64,000 nt of DNA from NCBI RefSeq assembly GCF_029167105.1, contig NZ_JARFML010000002.1, positions 310,001 through 374,000 of the forward strand, in the 5' to 3' direction. The number at the start of each line of letters is the position of its first letter. Position 1 is the first letter of the stretch. The notes under the pieces were generated by a model. That model was not told where the DNA came from. It searched no databases and saw only the letters and a program-made list of their open reading frames with translations. Of the stretch, positions 44,326 through 53,792 are shown one piece after another. The DNA is from Bradyrhizobium yuanmingense (lineage in GTDB: Bacteria; Pseudomonadota; Alphaproteobacteria; Rhizobiales; Xanthobacteraceae). A program made the position numbers and the translations under genes.

Positions 44326-45606
44326 ATGAGCGATCGCCTTCCGGGATTTTCAACGCTCGCCGTGCATGCCGGTGCACAGCCCGACCCCACCACCGGCGCG
44401 CGCGCGACTCCGATTTATCAAACGACCTCTTTCGTCTTCAACGATGCCGATCACGCCGCCTCGCTGTTCGGCCTGCAGGCGTTCGGCAACATCTATACCC
44501 GCATCGGCAATCCCACCAATGCGGTGCTGGAAGAGCGCGTCGCCGCGCTCGAAGGCGGCACGGCCGCTCTCGCGGTCGCTTCCGGCCATGCCGCGCAGGT
44601 CGTGGTGCTGCAGCAGCTGCTTCAACCCGGCGACGAATTCATCGCCGCGCGAAAGCTCTATGGCGGCTCGATCAACCAGTTCACGCACGCCTTCAAGAGC
44701 TTTGGCTGGAACGTGGTGTGGGCCGATCCCGACGATATCGCGAGCTTCGAGCGTGCGGTGACGCCGCGCACGAAAGCGATCTTCATCGAGTCCATCGCCA
44801 ACCCCGCCGGCAGCATCACCGACATCGAGGCGATCTCGACCGTGGCGCGCAAGGCGGGCGTGCCGCTGATCGTCGACAACACGCTAGCCTCGCCCTATCT
44901 GATCCGTCCGATCGATCATGGCGCTGACATCGTCGTGCACTCGCTGACGAAATTCCTGGGCGGCCACGGCAACTCGCTCGGCGGCATCATCGTCGATGCC
45001 GGCACCTTCGACTGGTCCACGGGCGGCAAGTACCCCATGCTCTCGGAGCCGCGCCCGGAATATCACGGCATCCGCCTCCAGGAGACGTTTGGCAATTTCG
45101 CCTTCGCAATCGCCTGCCGCGTGCTCGGCCTGCGCGACCTCGGCCCGGCGCTGTCGCCGTTCAACGCCTTCATGATCCTGACCGGCATCGAGACGCTGCC
45201 GCTGCGCATGCAGAAGCACTGCGACAACGCCAAGGCCGTTGCCGAATACCTCGCGGGACATCCGGCGGTGGCCTCGGTGAGCTATGCCGGGCTGCCGAGC
45301 GACAAGTACAATCAGCTCGCACGCAAATACGCACCAAAGGGCGCCGGCGCGGTGTTCACCTTCAGCCTGAAGGGCGGCTATGACGCCGGCGTCAGCCTGG
45401 TGTCGAAGCTGCAGCTGTTCTCGCACCTCGCCAATGTCGGCGACACCCGCTCGCTGGTGATCCATCCGGCCTCGACCACGCACAGCCAGCTCGACGATGC
45501 CGCCAAGATCAAGTCCGGCGCCGGCCCGGACGTGGTCCGGATCTCGGTCGGCATCGAGGACAAGGAAGACCTGATCGCGGATCTGGAACAGGCGCTGGGG
45601 GCGTAG
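44326..45606 (+). CDS. metY: O-acetylhomoserine aminocarboxypropyltransferase (sulfhydrylase)
   Basis: A 426-residue PLP enzyme that makes homocysteine from O-acetylhomoserine and sulfide. The PLP-binding Lys is in HSLTKFLGGHGNSLGG (residue about 211); family motifs TRIGNPTNAVLEERVAALEGG, SGHAAQ, and LVIHPASTTHSQLD near the end are intact. Length is typical of the Met17/MetY group rather than MetB/MetC (about 390), supporting direct sulfhydrylation. Confidence 0.93.
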   Translation: MSDRLPGFSTLAVHAGAQPDPTTGARATPIYQTTSFVFNDADHAASLFGLQAFGNIYTRIGNPTNAVLEERVAALEGGTAALAVASGHAAQVVVLQQLLQPGDEFIAARKLYGGSINQFTHAFKSFGWNVVWADPDDIASFERAVTPRTKAIFIESIANPAGSITDIEAISTVARKAGVPLIVDNTLASPYLIRPIDHGADIVVHSLTKFLGGHGNSLGGIIVDAGTFDWSTGGKYPMLSEPRPEYHGIRLQETFGNFAFAIACRVLGLRDLGPALSPFNAFMILTGIETLPLRMQKHCDNAKAVAEYLAGHPAVASVSYAGLPSDKYNQLARKYAPKGAGAVFTFSLKGGYDAGVSLVSKLQLFSHLANVGDTRSLVIHPASTTHSQLDDAAKIKSGAGPDVVRISVGIEDKEDLIADLEQALGA

Positions 45607-45620
45607 CGCCTGGGAATGAC

Positions 45621-45643
45621 GGCGGCCGTTTTGGCCGCCGCCG
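45621..45643 (+). terminator. Hairpin downstream of metY
   Basis: GGCGGCC and GGCCGCC pair over 7 bp around GTTTT, followed by GCCGGTTAACC, so the T-run is poor. It begins 14 bases past the metY stop and is a possible terminator. Confidence 0.45.
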
Positions 45644-45712
45644 GTTAACCCTCATTAACCACATCTGCCCCATACATCGTGCTTGGATCGCCCCTTTGAT
45701 TCGGAGCCGACG

Positions 45713-46057
45713 ATGCTGCGCTGGATGGTGCCCGCCCTGGCAGTGATGCTGACGGTCTCGGCGGCCATTGCCGCCGATCTGCCGGCGACGCCGAAGCGGC
45801 GCGCGGCCGGGCCGCCGCAGGACCCACCTCAAGTCTATGTCGAGACCGATCCGGATGCGCTGATCTCGCCGGCCTACGGCATCGGCAGCTACATCCGCAA
45901 CCTGCCGGGCACGCCGCTGCTGCCGGGCTCCCACACCTTGCCTGGCTATTACGGCCGCCCCTGGAGCTACGATTATCAGGGCGCCTATTACGGCGGGAAA
46001 CAGGTCGATTATTTCTGGCGCCTGCCCTATGCCTGCGGCGTCTACGGCTATTGCTGA
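45713..46057 (+). CDS. Small secreted Tyr-rich protein
   Basis: A 114-residue protein read from ATG 45713, with GGAG 6 bases upstream. Signal peptide about 1-21 (ending AAIAAD), then a Pro-rich stretch and a Tyr/Gly-rich C-terminus (YYGRPWSYDYQGAYYGGKQ), ending with two Cys in ACGVYGYC. Function unknown. Its TGA stop is immediately followed by the TCA (reverse TGA) of ctaA. Confidence 0.7.
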   Translation: MLRWMVPALAVMLTVSAAIAADLPATPKRRAAGPPQDPPQVYVETDPDALISPAYGIGSYIRNLPGTPLLPGSHTLPGYYGRPWSYDYQGAYYGGKQVDYFWRLPYACGVYGYC

Positions 46058-47140
46058 TCAGCCGGGCTGACCCACGGGGACCGCGCGCGGTTGCGCCTGC
46101 GCAGACTGCCGTGACGCCAGCCGCTCCACCTGCATCACTGCCAGCGTCAACACCACGATCGCAACCGCCTGGTGGGTCAGCGCGAGATCGATCGGCACCT
46201 GGTTGAGCAGCGTGAGGATGCCGAGCACCGCCTGCACGCTCACCGCCGCGAACAGCCACAACGCGCCGCTCGCTGCCGCACCTGCACGCGAGCGCACCGC
46301 GTCGACCGCATGCAGCAGCGCCAGCACGATCAGCACGTAGGCGGTCATGCGATGCTCGAACTGCACCGTCAGCACATTGTCGAACATGTTGCGCCACCAC
46401 GGCGTCTCGAACCACAGCCGTTCCGCCGACGGAATGAGCGCCCCATCGATCTCAGGCCAGGTGTTGTAGGCCCGCCCGGCACGCAGACCCGCGACCAGCG
46501 CACCGAAATAGATCTGCACGAAGGTCACCACGAGCAGCACCGCGCTCGTAAACCGCAGCCGAGCCGGCGCCGCGATCTGCGGCCGCTCCTGGAGCCGCCG
46601 CACCGTCCAGACGATACCGGCGAAGATCAGGAGCGCGAGCGAAAGATGCGTCGCCAGCCGATATTGCGACACCTCGGTGCGTTCCGTCAGGCCCGAGGCG
46701 ACCATCCACCAGCCGACCGCCCCCTGGAGGCCGCCGAGCGCGAACAGCAGCCACAGCCTGCGCTTCAGCTCACCGGACAGTCCGCCGCGCCAGAGGAAGA
46801 ACAGGAACGGCAGGAGATAAGCGACGCCGATGAAGCGGCCGAGCAGCCGGTGGCTCCACTCCCACCAGAAGATCGTCTTGAACTCGGACAGGCTCATGCC
46901 TGAATTCAGCTCGCGATATTGCGGGATCTTCTTGTAGGCCTCGAACGCGTCGGCCCACGCCGCCTCCGACAGCGGCGGAACAGTGCCGGTGACCGGCTTC
47001 CATTCGACGATCGATAGGCCCGATTCCGTCAGCCGTGTCGCGCCGCCGACCAGCACCATCAACGCGATCAGTGCGGCCACGGCGATCAGCCACCAGCGCA
47101 CGGCGCGATGCGGCTCGGATGGGGCGGAATTCGTCGTCAT
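46058..47140 (-). CDS. ctaA: Heme A synthase (COX15/CtaA)
   Basis: A 360-residue inner-membrane enzyme that oxidises heme O to heme A for aa3-type cytochrome oxidase. Eight membrane helices; the conserved heme His are in [36 protein letters not shown] and [47 protein letters not shown] is the family signature near residues 19-52. Length suits the alphaproteobacterial type. Confidence 0.95.
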   Translation of the reverse strand: MTTNSAPSEPHRAVRWWLIAVAALIALMVLVGGATRLTESGLSIVEWKPVTGTVPPLSEAAWADAFEAYKKIPQYRELNSGMSLSEFKTIFWWEWSHRLLGRFIGVAYLLPFLFFLWRGGLSGELKRRLWLLFALGGLQGAVGWWMVASGLTERTEVSQYRLATHLSLALLIFAGIVWTVRRLQERPQIAAPARLRFTSAVLLVVTFVQIYFGALVAGLRAGRAYNTWPEIDGALIPSAERLWFETPWWRNMFDNVLTVQFEHRMTAYVLIVLALLHAVDAVRSRAGAAASGALWLFAAVSVQAVLGILTLLNQVPIDLALTHQAVAIVVLTLAVMQVERLASRQSAQAQPRAVPVGQPG

Positions 47141-47250
47141 TTCAAGGACAAGACCAAGCCTGTGGCGAAGTGACTTGAACCGGATTGCGTGCCCCTTATA
47201 GTCCCCCGCTCACGCAGCGCAAGTAACGCGAAAGCCTTAAAGTCCCCGCC

Positions 47251-47472
47251 ATGACGATCCGCACCCGCAAGTTCCTCGGCGCCATCCTGCTCCTGGTGCT
47301 GGCCACCGTCTGGGCCCTGCTCGGCATGGCGGCGGCGCAGATGCCGTGGATCGCCGAATCCGGCTGGCGGCAGGCGATCTACTACGTCGTGGTCGGCATG
47401 GGCTGGGTGCTGCCGGCGATGCCGATCGTGAGCTGGATGCAGCGGCCCGATCGCCTCAGGTCTGGCTCGTAG
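47251..47472 (+). CDS. DUF2842 family small membrane protein
   Basis: A 73-residue protein with two membrane helices (about 8-29 and 40-62; KFLGAILLLVLATVWALLG, and AIYYVVVGMGWVLPAMPIVSWM). The sequence fits DUF2842, a short family found across Alphaproteobacteria with no known role. It overlaps the 3' end of the convergent deacetylase-like gene by 17 bases. Confidence 0.85.
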   Translation: MTIRTRKFLGAILLLVLATVWALLGMAAAQMPWIAESGWRQAIYYVVVGMGWVLPAMPIVSWMQRPDRLRSGS

Positions 47473-48502
47473 CGCTCCCGGTCGACCGCACCGGCGCAAA
47501 GGCGGCGCCCGACACCAGCACGCGCAGCATCCGCAGCGAGCGCACGCGCCCGTCCCAGGGGATGCGCGGCAGCGCGCGCAAGTTCGTCCGTCCCTCCGCC
47601 TCCACGATGCCGGGGATCGTCGAGGCCGCGCTGGCGAAGCCCGCCTCCTCCGCCATCACGACGTGGCTGCGCCGGAACGAAGCGCGGTCGCCGAACGGAA
47701 AGGCGAAATGCCTGATCTCGCGGTTGAAAGCCGATTCCGCCACAGCCTTGCCCATCGTCATCTCGCGCAAAGCGGCCGAGTTCTTCATGTTGGCCAGGAC
47801 CGGATAGTTCACCGTTGCGCTGGCGATCGTCACGAGCGGATCGGCGGCGAGCCTGGCGAGGTCCTCCCAATCCATCGACGCCTCGCGCGAGAGCGCGGCG
47901 AGATCGATCCGGTAGCGCGTGCAGAGATCGGCAATCGCGGCCGACACATCCGCCGGCGGCAGCGAGCGCAGCCAGCTCTCCAGATACGAGAACAGCGCCA
48001 GCTTCCCGGCCGTGTCGGCGACGGTGAAACGCTGCTCCTTCTCGCCCATCATCAGGTCGATGCGGCTCTCGCGCGCGATCACCTGCTCCAGCCCGAGCCA
48101 CCAGGCCTCGCCGACACCGTCGGGAAAGGCGGTCGGCACATAGACCGTGAAGGGCACGGCGTGACGCGCCAGCACCGGATAGGCGACGCTGATGAGATCC
48201 TTGCTGGTGCCATCGAAGGTCAGCGCCACGAAGCGCCGCTTCTCCGGTAGCGTCACCGCGCGCCGGCAGACCTCGTCCATGCCGAGGAAATCGTACTTCC
48301 ACCGCTTCAGCGCGCGGATGGCGCGGTCGAGGAATTGCGGCGTGATCTCGTGCTCGCGCAACGGCTGAAATCCGCGCCGTCGCGGCCGCACGCGCTGGAA
48401 ACGCAGGATGGCGCCGGCGCCGCGACTGCGCAGCATGGCCTGGCCGGTGAACCAGGCCAGCTCGAGGCGCAGCCGTTCCAACCATCTGTCGTCGGAAGCC
48501 AA
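47456..48502 (-). CDS. Polysaccharide deacetylase-fold protein lacking the metal ligands
   Basis: A 348-residue protein of the NodB/CE4 fold. Motif 1, usually TFDDG, is TFDGTSKD here (residues 95-102): the second Asp, a metal ligand, is Gly98. Motif 2, usually SHTxxHP, is SATVNYP (228-234): the two metal His are Ala229 and Tyr233. Overall fold cues remain (RRFVALTF, YPVLARHAVPFTVYVPT, FAFPFGD). It is therefore probably inactive as a deacetylase and may bind polysaccharide or regulate. It is divergent from the GNAT gene and next to exopolysaccharide genes. Confidence 0.85.
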   Translation of the reverse strand: MASDDRWLERLRLELAWFTGQAMLRSRGAGAILRFQRVRPRRRGFQPLREHEITPQFLDRAIRALKRWKYDFLGMDEVCRRAVTLPEKRRFVALTFDGTSKDLISVAYPVLARHAVPFTVYVPTAFPDGVGEAWWLGLEQVIARESRIDLMMGEKEQRFTVADTAGKLALFSYLESWLRSLPPADVSAAIADLCTRYRIDLAALSREASMDWEDLARLAADPLVTIASATVNYPVLANMKNSAALREMTMGKAVAESAFNREIRHFAFPFGDRASFRRSHVVMAEEAGFASAASTIPGIVEAEGRTNLRALPRIPWDGRVRSLRMLRVLVSGAAFAPVRSTGSATSQT

Positions 48503-48630
48503 AATCCCACCCTTCGCGCGCGCCGGCGGTCAGTTCCCTCGCCCAAGTCATTACCCTTTGTTGACCTTTGTTTGCAAAGGTCGGCCACGGGCCGAAATAC
48601 GTATTTTCGATTTCTCGACAGGTTTCGCGA

Positions 48631-49812
48631 ATGACCATGGCTGCGGCGATGCAAAGCCGGACGGCAGAAGCGCCAGCGCGGTCGAGAGCGAGCCGTATCG
48701 CACAGGTCGACATCGTCACCGATCTCGCCGAGGTCGAGGCGGTCTGGCGCGGCTTCGAGGCCAGTGGCCATCTTTTCACGCCCTACCAGCGCTTCGACCT
48801 GCTCGACCCCTGGCAGCGGCTGGTCGGCGCCCGTGAAGGTGCCCGGCCGTTCATCGTGATCGCCCGCGACGCCGAGCGCCGGCCACTCCTGCTGCTGCCG
48901 CTCTCGCTGCGCCAGGGCCACGGCTTGCGCACCGCCGGCTTCATGGGCGGCAAGCACACGACCTTCAACATGGGCCTATGGAACGCCGAGTTCGCAGCAG
49001 AGGCCGCCAGCGCCGATCTCGATGCACTGCTTGCGCCGCTCGGCGAGCACGTCGACGTGCTCGCACTGACACAGCAGCCCGAGCGCTGGCACGACCAGCA
49101 AAACCCGTTTGCAGTCCTGCCGCGGCAGCGCGCGATCAACGGCTGCCCGCGACTGGTGATGGAGCCGGGCGGCCCGCCCGCATCGCGGATCAGCAATTCC
49201 CTCCGCCGCCGCCTCAAGAGCAAGGAAAAGAAACTTCAGTCCCTCGCCGGCTACCGCTATCACCTGGCGACGTCGGACGCAGACATCATTCGCCTGCTGG
49301 ATTGGTTCTTCCGTGTCAAGCCGGCGCGGATGGCCGAGCAGAAGCTCCCGAACGTCTTCTCCGAACCTGGCGTCGAGCAATTCGTCCGCAGCGCCTGCCT
49401 CGCGCCGCGCGGCGAAGGTCACGTGATCGACATCCATGCGCTGGAATGCGACGAGGAGGTGATCGCGATCTTTGCCGGCGTCGCCGACGGCGAGCGCTTC
49501 TCGATGATGTTCAACACTTACACGATGTCCGAGCACGCCCGCTACAGCCCCGGCCTCATCCTGATGCGCTACATCATCGACCGCTACGGCGAGCGCGGCT
49601 ACCGCTCGCTCGACCTCGGCATCGGCTCGGACGATTACAAGCGGATGTTCTGCAAGGACGACGAGGCGATCTTCGACAGCTTCGTCCCCCTGACCTCGCG
49701 CGGCAAGCTCGCGGCCATGGCAATGTCATCCCTCAGCCACGGCAAGCGGCTGGTGAAGCAGAACCAGATGCTGTTCGACATGGCCCGCCGGCTGCGGCAG
49801 GCGTTCGGGTAG
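48631..49812 (+). CDS. GNAT-family acetyltransferase of the CelD/BcsL type
   Basis: A 393-residue protein read from ATG 48631; the frame is open to 48568. It has the double-GNAT layout seen in polysaccharide-linked acetyltransferases (CelD/BcsL): an N-terminal half with VWRGFEASGHLFTPYQRFDLLDPWQ and a C-terminal half with AIFAGVADGERFSMMFNTYTMSEHARYSPGLILMRYIIDRYGERGYRSLDLGIG, where the last part is typical of the acetyl-CoA or aminoacyl donor fold. It likely modifies a cell-surface glycan, as suggested by the neighbouring genes. Confidence 0.8.
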   Translation: MTMAAAMQSRTAEAPARSRASRIAQVDIVTDLAEVEAVWRGFEASGHLFTPYQRFDLLDPWQRLVGAREGARPFIVIARDAERRPLLLLPLSLRQGHGLRTAGFMGGKHTTFNMGLWNAEFAAEAASADLDALLAPLGEHVDVLALTQQPERWHDQQNPFAVLPRQRAINGCPRLVMEPGGPPASRISNSLRRRLKSKEKKLQSLAGYRYHLATSDADIIRLLDWFFRVKPARMAEQKLPNVFSEPGVEQFVRSACLAPRGEGHVIDIHALECDEEVIAIFAGVADGERFSMMFNTYTMSEHARYSPGLILMRYIIDRYGERGYRSLDLGIGSDDYKRMFCKDDEAIFDSFVPLTSRGKLAAMAMSSLSHGKRLVKQNQMLFDMARRLRQAFG

Positions 49813-49843
49813 GTATTGCCATTTACACGACTGCTGCCCTGCC

Positions 49844-50040
49844 CTTCTCCCCTTGTGGCAGAAGGTGGCATAGGCGGCCTTCGGCCGCCGTCTACTAGGG
49901 ACGCCGATGCTTCGCATCGGCTATGGCGCCGGATGAGGGGTGTCTATCCGCGCGCTCGATGAACAGATGGACTCTCGGAGAGAGACCCCTCACCCGTCTC
50001 GCCGCTCCGCGGCGAGCCACCCTCTCCCACAAGGGGAGAG
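49844..50040. repeat. Composite dispersed intergenic repeat
   Basis: CCTTCTCCCCTTGTGG at the left is mirrored by CCACAAGGGGAGAGG at the right. Inside are smaller palindromes (GGCGGCCTTCGGCCGCC, GCCGATGCTTCGCATCGGC and CTCGCCGCTCCGCGGCGAG). I recall it from Bradyrhizobium intergenic regions. It fills the convergent gap before the Wzz-like gene. Confidence 0.7.
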
Positions 50041-50050
50041 GGAAAAAGAT

Positions 50051-52339
50051 CTACGCCGCAACGACGCGCGGCGCTTCGACCGCATCCGAAGCCTGCACCG
50101 GCTTGCTCAGCATCGTCACCTCGCTGAAGCCGACCGCCCTCAGCTGATCGCACATCAGCGTGCGGGCATCAGTGGCCATCGCGGCGTCGGGTACCACGAC
50201 GGCGCGGGCATGCGCCGTGAGCAGCTCGGCCGGAAGGTCGGATGCGCTGCCGGCATCGATCAGCACGTGGTCGTAAGCCCGCAGCAGCGCGTCGATCGCG
50301 AGTGCGACGCGCGGCGACTGCAGCAGGCTGCGGTCGAAGCCGGGACGGCCGGCCATCACCAGATGCAGCCGCGACAGCTTGTCCCGGGTGATGACTTGGG
50401 CGAACGAGGCCTCGCCCTGCATCAGCTCGGCAAGGCCGGGAGCCTGCGTATCGGCGCAGACTGCGGCAATGGTCGGCGAGGAGGCGGCGAGATCGACCAC
50501 GACGACGCGTGCAGCGCGCGCCAGGTTCCGCGCCAGCGTCAGCGTCGACAGCGTGATGGCTTCGCCCGGCGCCGTGCCGAGCACCGTGACCTTCTTGGCC
50601 GCAGTGCCTGCGGCATGCAGTTCGTCGGCCAGACGTTCGATCTCGGCGAATTCGCTCGTATCCAAATCGGCCGCCATCTCCGGCTGCAGCGGCGCGGGCT
50701 CCGCCAACACCGGATCCAACATTGGTTCGCTGCGCCTGTCGATTGCGGGCTCGATGGCCTGCTGAACGACCAGCGGCTCCTGGCGCACCGGCGCCTGCGC
50801 CGGGCCCGTTGCCACGCGCGGCGCGGTCTGGCGCAGCAGCTCGCCGGTGACAACGACGCCGGACGAGAGCAGCAGCGTTGCGATCGTCGCGATCAGCACG
50901 ATCGGCAGCTTCTTCGGATAGGCCGGCGTGTTCGAGACGATGGCACGCGAGATGATGCGGCCGTCGGTCGGCGCGGTGTCGATGGTCTCGCGGGTGTTGG
51001 CCTCGCGGTACTTGGCAAGATAAGTCTCGAGCAGATCGCGCTGCGCCTTGGCCTCGCGCTCAAGCGCCCGGAGCTGGACGTCCTGGCCGTTGGTGGAGGC
51101 AGCCTGCTTCTTGAGCTGCTCCAGGCTCACGGTGAGGCCATCGACCCGGCCGCTGGCGATCCGGGCGTCGTTCTCGAGCGAGCGCGAGATCTTGGCGGCT
51201 TCATCGCGGATCTGATTGTCGAGGTCGCCGAGCTGCGCTTTCAGCTCCTTGATCCGGGGATGATTGCCGAGCAGCGTCGACGATTGCTCGGCGAGCTGGG
51301 CGCGCAGCGTCACCCTCTGCTCCGACAGCCGGCGCATCAATTCGGAGTTCACGACCTCGGATGCCTCGATCGGCTTGCCGCTCTGGAGCATCTCCTTGAT
51401 CAGCCGTGCCTTGGATTCTGCATCCGCCTTCATCGAGCGCGCATTGTTGAGCTGGGTGTTGACCTCGCCCATCTGCTGGTTCGACAGCGTGGTGTTGTTG
51501 GTACCGATGAACAGGCTGGACTTTGAACGGAAGTCCTCGACCCTGGCTTCGGCGTCCGAGACCTTCTTGCGCAAACTCTCAATCTCGCCGGCCAGCCATT
51601 GGCTGGCATTCTTGGCCTGCTCCTGCCGCGCCGCCTGCTGCAGCACGAGATAGCCGTCGGCGATCGAGTTGGCGACGCGCGCGGCAAGCTCGGGATCGGC
51701 GGACTGGAATTCGACCACGATCACGCGCGACTTGTCGACGGCGTAGGCCTGAAGGCGTTCGTAATAGGAATCGAGCACGCGCTCTTCCGGCGTCATCGCG
51801 AACGGATCGCGGCCGATGCCGACGAGCGCGGCAAGCGACTTCAGCGGCGAGATGCCCTGCAGCACCGGATCGAATTCGGGGCGCTCGGCGAGCTTGTTCT
51901 TCTTGATGATCTCGCGCGCCAGATCGCGCGACAGCACCAGCTGCACCTGGCTGGTGACGGCCTCGGCATCGAGCGCCTGCCGCTCCTCGGCGCGGTCGCT
52001 GTTCGGACGCAGGAACACGTTCTCGCGGCCGTCGATCAGAATCCGGGTTTCAGATTTGTAGCGCGGCGTGACGAGATTGACGATGGCGAGCGACGCAACG
52101 AGCGCCAGCACCGTCGGCACGATGACCCAGCCGCGCTTGCGCGCCAGGGCCGCACCGAGCGCGTGCAGGTCGATGTCGCCGGATTCGACCTGTCCAGGCT
52201 TGGCGATGACGGGCGCGGGCTTCGCTTCGCTCTTTTCAGCCTTCGCTTCGCTTTTGGGCGCAGCTTCGCCTTTGGACTTCGCGACGGCCCGCGCGATCAC
52301 AGCCTTGTCCTTGCCGGCACGCCAGAACGCTAAACGCAT
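50051..52339 (-). CDS. Wzz/GumC-type chain-length determinant with degenerate BY-kinase domain
   Basis: A 762-residue inner-membrane co-polymerase. The N-terminal Wzz domain (about 55-215) has a membrane helix (VPTVLALVASLAIVNLV) and TPRYKSETRILIDGREN; a long coiled coil spans about 220-450; a second membrane helix is at about 470-490 (KKLPIVLIATIATLLLSSGVV). The C-terminal part (from about 580) keeps the tyrosine-kinase-like fold, but Walker A, normally ending GKST, reads GTAPGEAITLSTLT without the Lys, and the C-terminal Tyr cluster is absent. Kinase activity is unlikely. It faces the GT4 gene divergently and probably sets exopolysaccharide chain length. Confidence 0.88.
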   Translation of the reverse strand: MRLAFWRAGKDKAVIARAVAKSKGEAAPKSEAKAEKSEAKPAPVIAKPGQVESGDIDLHALGAALARKRGWVIVPTVLALVASLAIVNLVTPRYKSETRILIDGRENVFLRPNSDRAEERQALDAEAVTSQVQLVLSRDLAREIIKKNKLAERPEFDPVLQGISPLKSLAALVGIGRDPFAMTPEERVLDSYYERLQAYAVDKSRVIVVEFQSADPELAARVANSIADGYLVLQQAARQEQAKNASQWLAGEIESLRKKVSDAEARVEDFRSKSSLFIGTNNTTLSNQQMGEVNTQLNNARSMKADAESKARLIKEMLQSGKPIEASEVVNSELMRRLSEQRVTLRAQLAEQSSTLLGNHPRIKELKAQLGDLDNQIRDEAAKISRSLENDARIASGRVDGLTVSLEQLKKQAASTNGQDVQLRALEREAKAQRDLLETYLAKYREANTRETIDTAPTDGRIISRAIVSNTPAYPKKLPIVLIATIATLLLSSGVVVTGELLRQTAPRVATGPAQAPVRQEPLVVQQAIEPAIDRRSEPMLDPVLAEPAPLQPEMAADLDTSEFAEIERLADELHAAGTAAKKVTVLGTAPGEAITLSTLTLARNLARAARVVVVDLAASSPTIAAVCADTQAPGLAELMQGEASFAQVITRDKLSRLHLVMAGRPGFDRSLLQSPRVALAIDALLRAYDHVLIDAGSASDLPAELLTAHARAVVVPDAAMATDARTLMCDQLRAVGFSEVTMLSKPVQASDAVEAPRVVAA

Positions 52340-52540
52340 CGAACACTCCCGCAGGGCAACGCTGCGACTCTACCTCAACCGGGGCGATTACACTCCATTA
52401 AGGTTGCCGCTGGGTTAATCGCCCCGACACGCGCCTTGCGCGCGCCGACCCGTCACCGTTTGTTAACCACGAGGCCCCTTAATCCATCTCGATTATTTCG
52501 TGAGAATTGTTCGGCAGTCGCCGTCGAGCTGGTTTTGATC

Positions 52541-53674
52541 ATGCCCCCCTCTCCTGACCGGCCGCTTCGCATCCTGCACGCTGTGCGCGCTCCGGTCGGC
52601 GGGATCTTCCGCCACATTCTGGACGTTGCCAACGGCCAGGTCGACCGCGGCCATCATGTCGGCATCCTCGCCGACAGCCTCACCGGCGGCGAGCGTGCCG
52701 ACAAGGCATTGACCGAGCTCGCGCCGCGCTTGAAGCTCGGCGTACACCGCATGGCGATCCGCCGCGAACCGTCGCCGGACGACGTCGTGGTATGGCTCCG
52801 CATGCGGCGGCTTATCACTGCGCTCAAGCCCGACGTGTTGCACGGTCATGGCGCCAAGGCCGGCGCCTTCATCCGCATGCGACGGCGCTCGGACGATACG
52901 ATCCGTATCTACACCCCGCATGGCGGCTCGCTGCACTATCCGCTCAACACCTTCAAGGGCGAGTTCTACGCGCGGCTCGAACGCGCGCTGATGGACTCGA
53001 CGGACCTGTTCCTGTTCGAGAGTGCCTTTGCCCGCGACACCTATCAGCGCATCGTCGGCACGCCCAAGGGCGTGGTGCATTGCGTCTTCAACGGCGTGAC
53101 GCCGGAGGAATTCGAGCCGGTCATCATCGCCGAGGATGCGACCGACCTCTGCTATGTCGGCGAATTCAGGCACATCAAGGGCGCCGACCTGCTGGTGGAT
53201 GCCGTGGCGCGCCTGCACGAGGCCGGCAAGAAGGTCACGCTCACGCTCGGCGGCGACGGCGAGGAGACGGCCGCGCTGAAGGCGCAGGTCGAGCGGCTTG
53301 GCCTGGCGAACGCCATCCGCTTCATCGGCCACGTCAAGGCGCGCTACGGCTTCTCCAAGGGGCGGCTGCTCGTCGTCCCCTCGCGCGGCGATTCCATGCC
53401 TTATGTCGTGATCGAGGCCGGCGCCGCGGGCATTCCGATGATCGCATCCAAGATTGGCGGCATTCCCGAGATCCTGGGCGCTGGCAGCCCCGCACTGTTC
53501 GCGCCGAGCAATCCCGAGGCCATGGCGGAGGCGATCGCCGCAGCGCTGGACCATCCGCAAACCACCGCGCAACGCGCACTCTCCTTGCGCGAGCGCATCT
53601 CGACGCACTTCTCGCAAGCCGCGATGGTCGAGGGCGTGCTCGCCGGCTATCGCGACGCATTTGCCAATCATTAA
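52541..53674 (+). CDS. GT4 family glycosyltransferase
   Basis: A 377-residue GT-B fold enzyme read from ATG 52541; the frame is open to 52436. N-terminal acceptor-domain region has HAVRAPVGGIFRHILDVANGQVDRGHHVGI; the donor-site region has CYVGEFRHIKGADLLVDAVARL, then VVPSRGDSMPYVVIEAGAAGIPMIASKIGGIPEIL, whose E-x7-E pattern is the nucleotide-sugar site of group 1 transferases. It likely adds a sugar to a lipid-linked polysaccharide unit. The polyprenyl-phosphate transferase gene follows 118 bases later. Confidence 0.92.
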   Translation: MPPSPDRPLRILHAVRAPVGGIFRHILDVANGQVDRGHHVGILADSLTGGERADKALTELAPRLKLGVHRMAIRREPSPDDVVVWLRMRRLITALKPDVLHGHGAKAGAFIRMRRRSDDTIRIYTPHGGSLHYPLNTFKGEFYARLERALMDSTDLFLFESAFARDTYQRIVGTPKGVVHCVFNGVTPEEFEPVIIAEDATDLCYVGEFRHIKGADLLVDAVARLHEAGKKVTLTLGGDGEETAALKAQVERLGLANAIRFIGHVKARYGFSKGRLLVVPSRGDSMPYVVIEAGAAGIPMIASKIGGIPEILGAGSPALFAPSNPEAMAEAIAAALDHPQTTAQRALSLRERISTHFSQAAMVEGVLAGYRDAFANH

Positions 53675-53792
53675 CCATCCTTAAGTCCAGCTTTAGAGAA
53701 TCTTCCGATTTGTTCGATAATCGAAGCGCCAGGGTATGCTTGCCCGGGCGCGCAATGCCGTGCCGCGGGTTCTGGAATGGACGTGAACGCCC

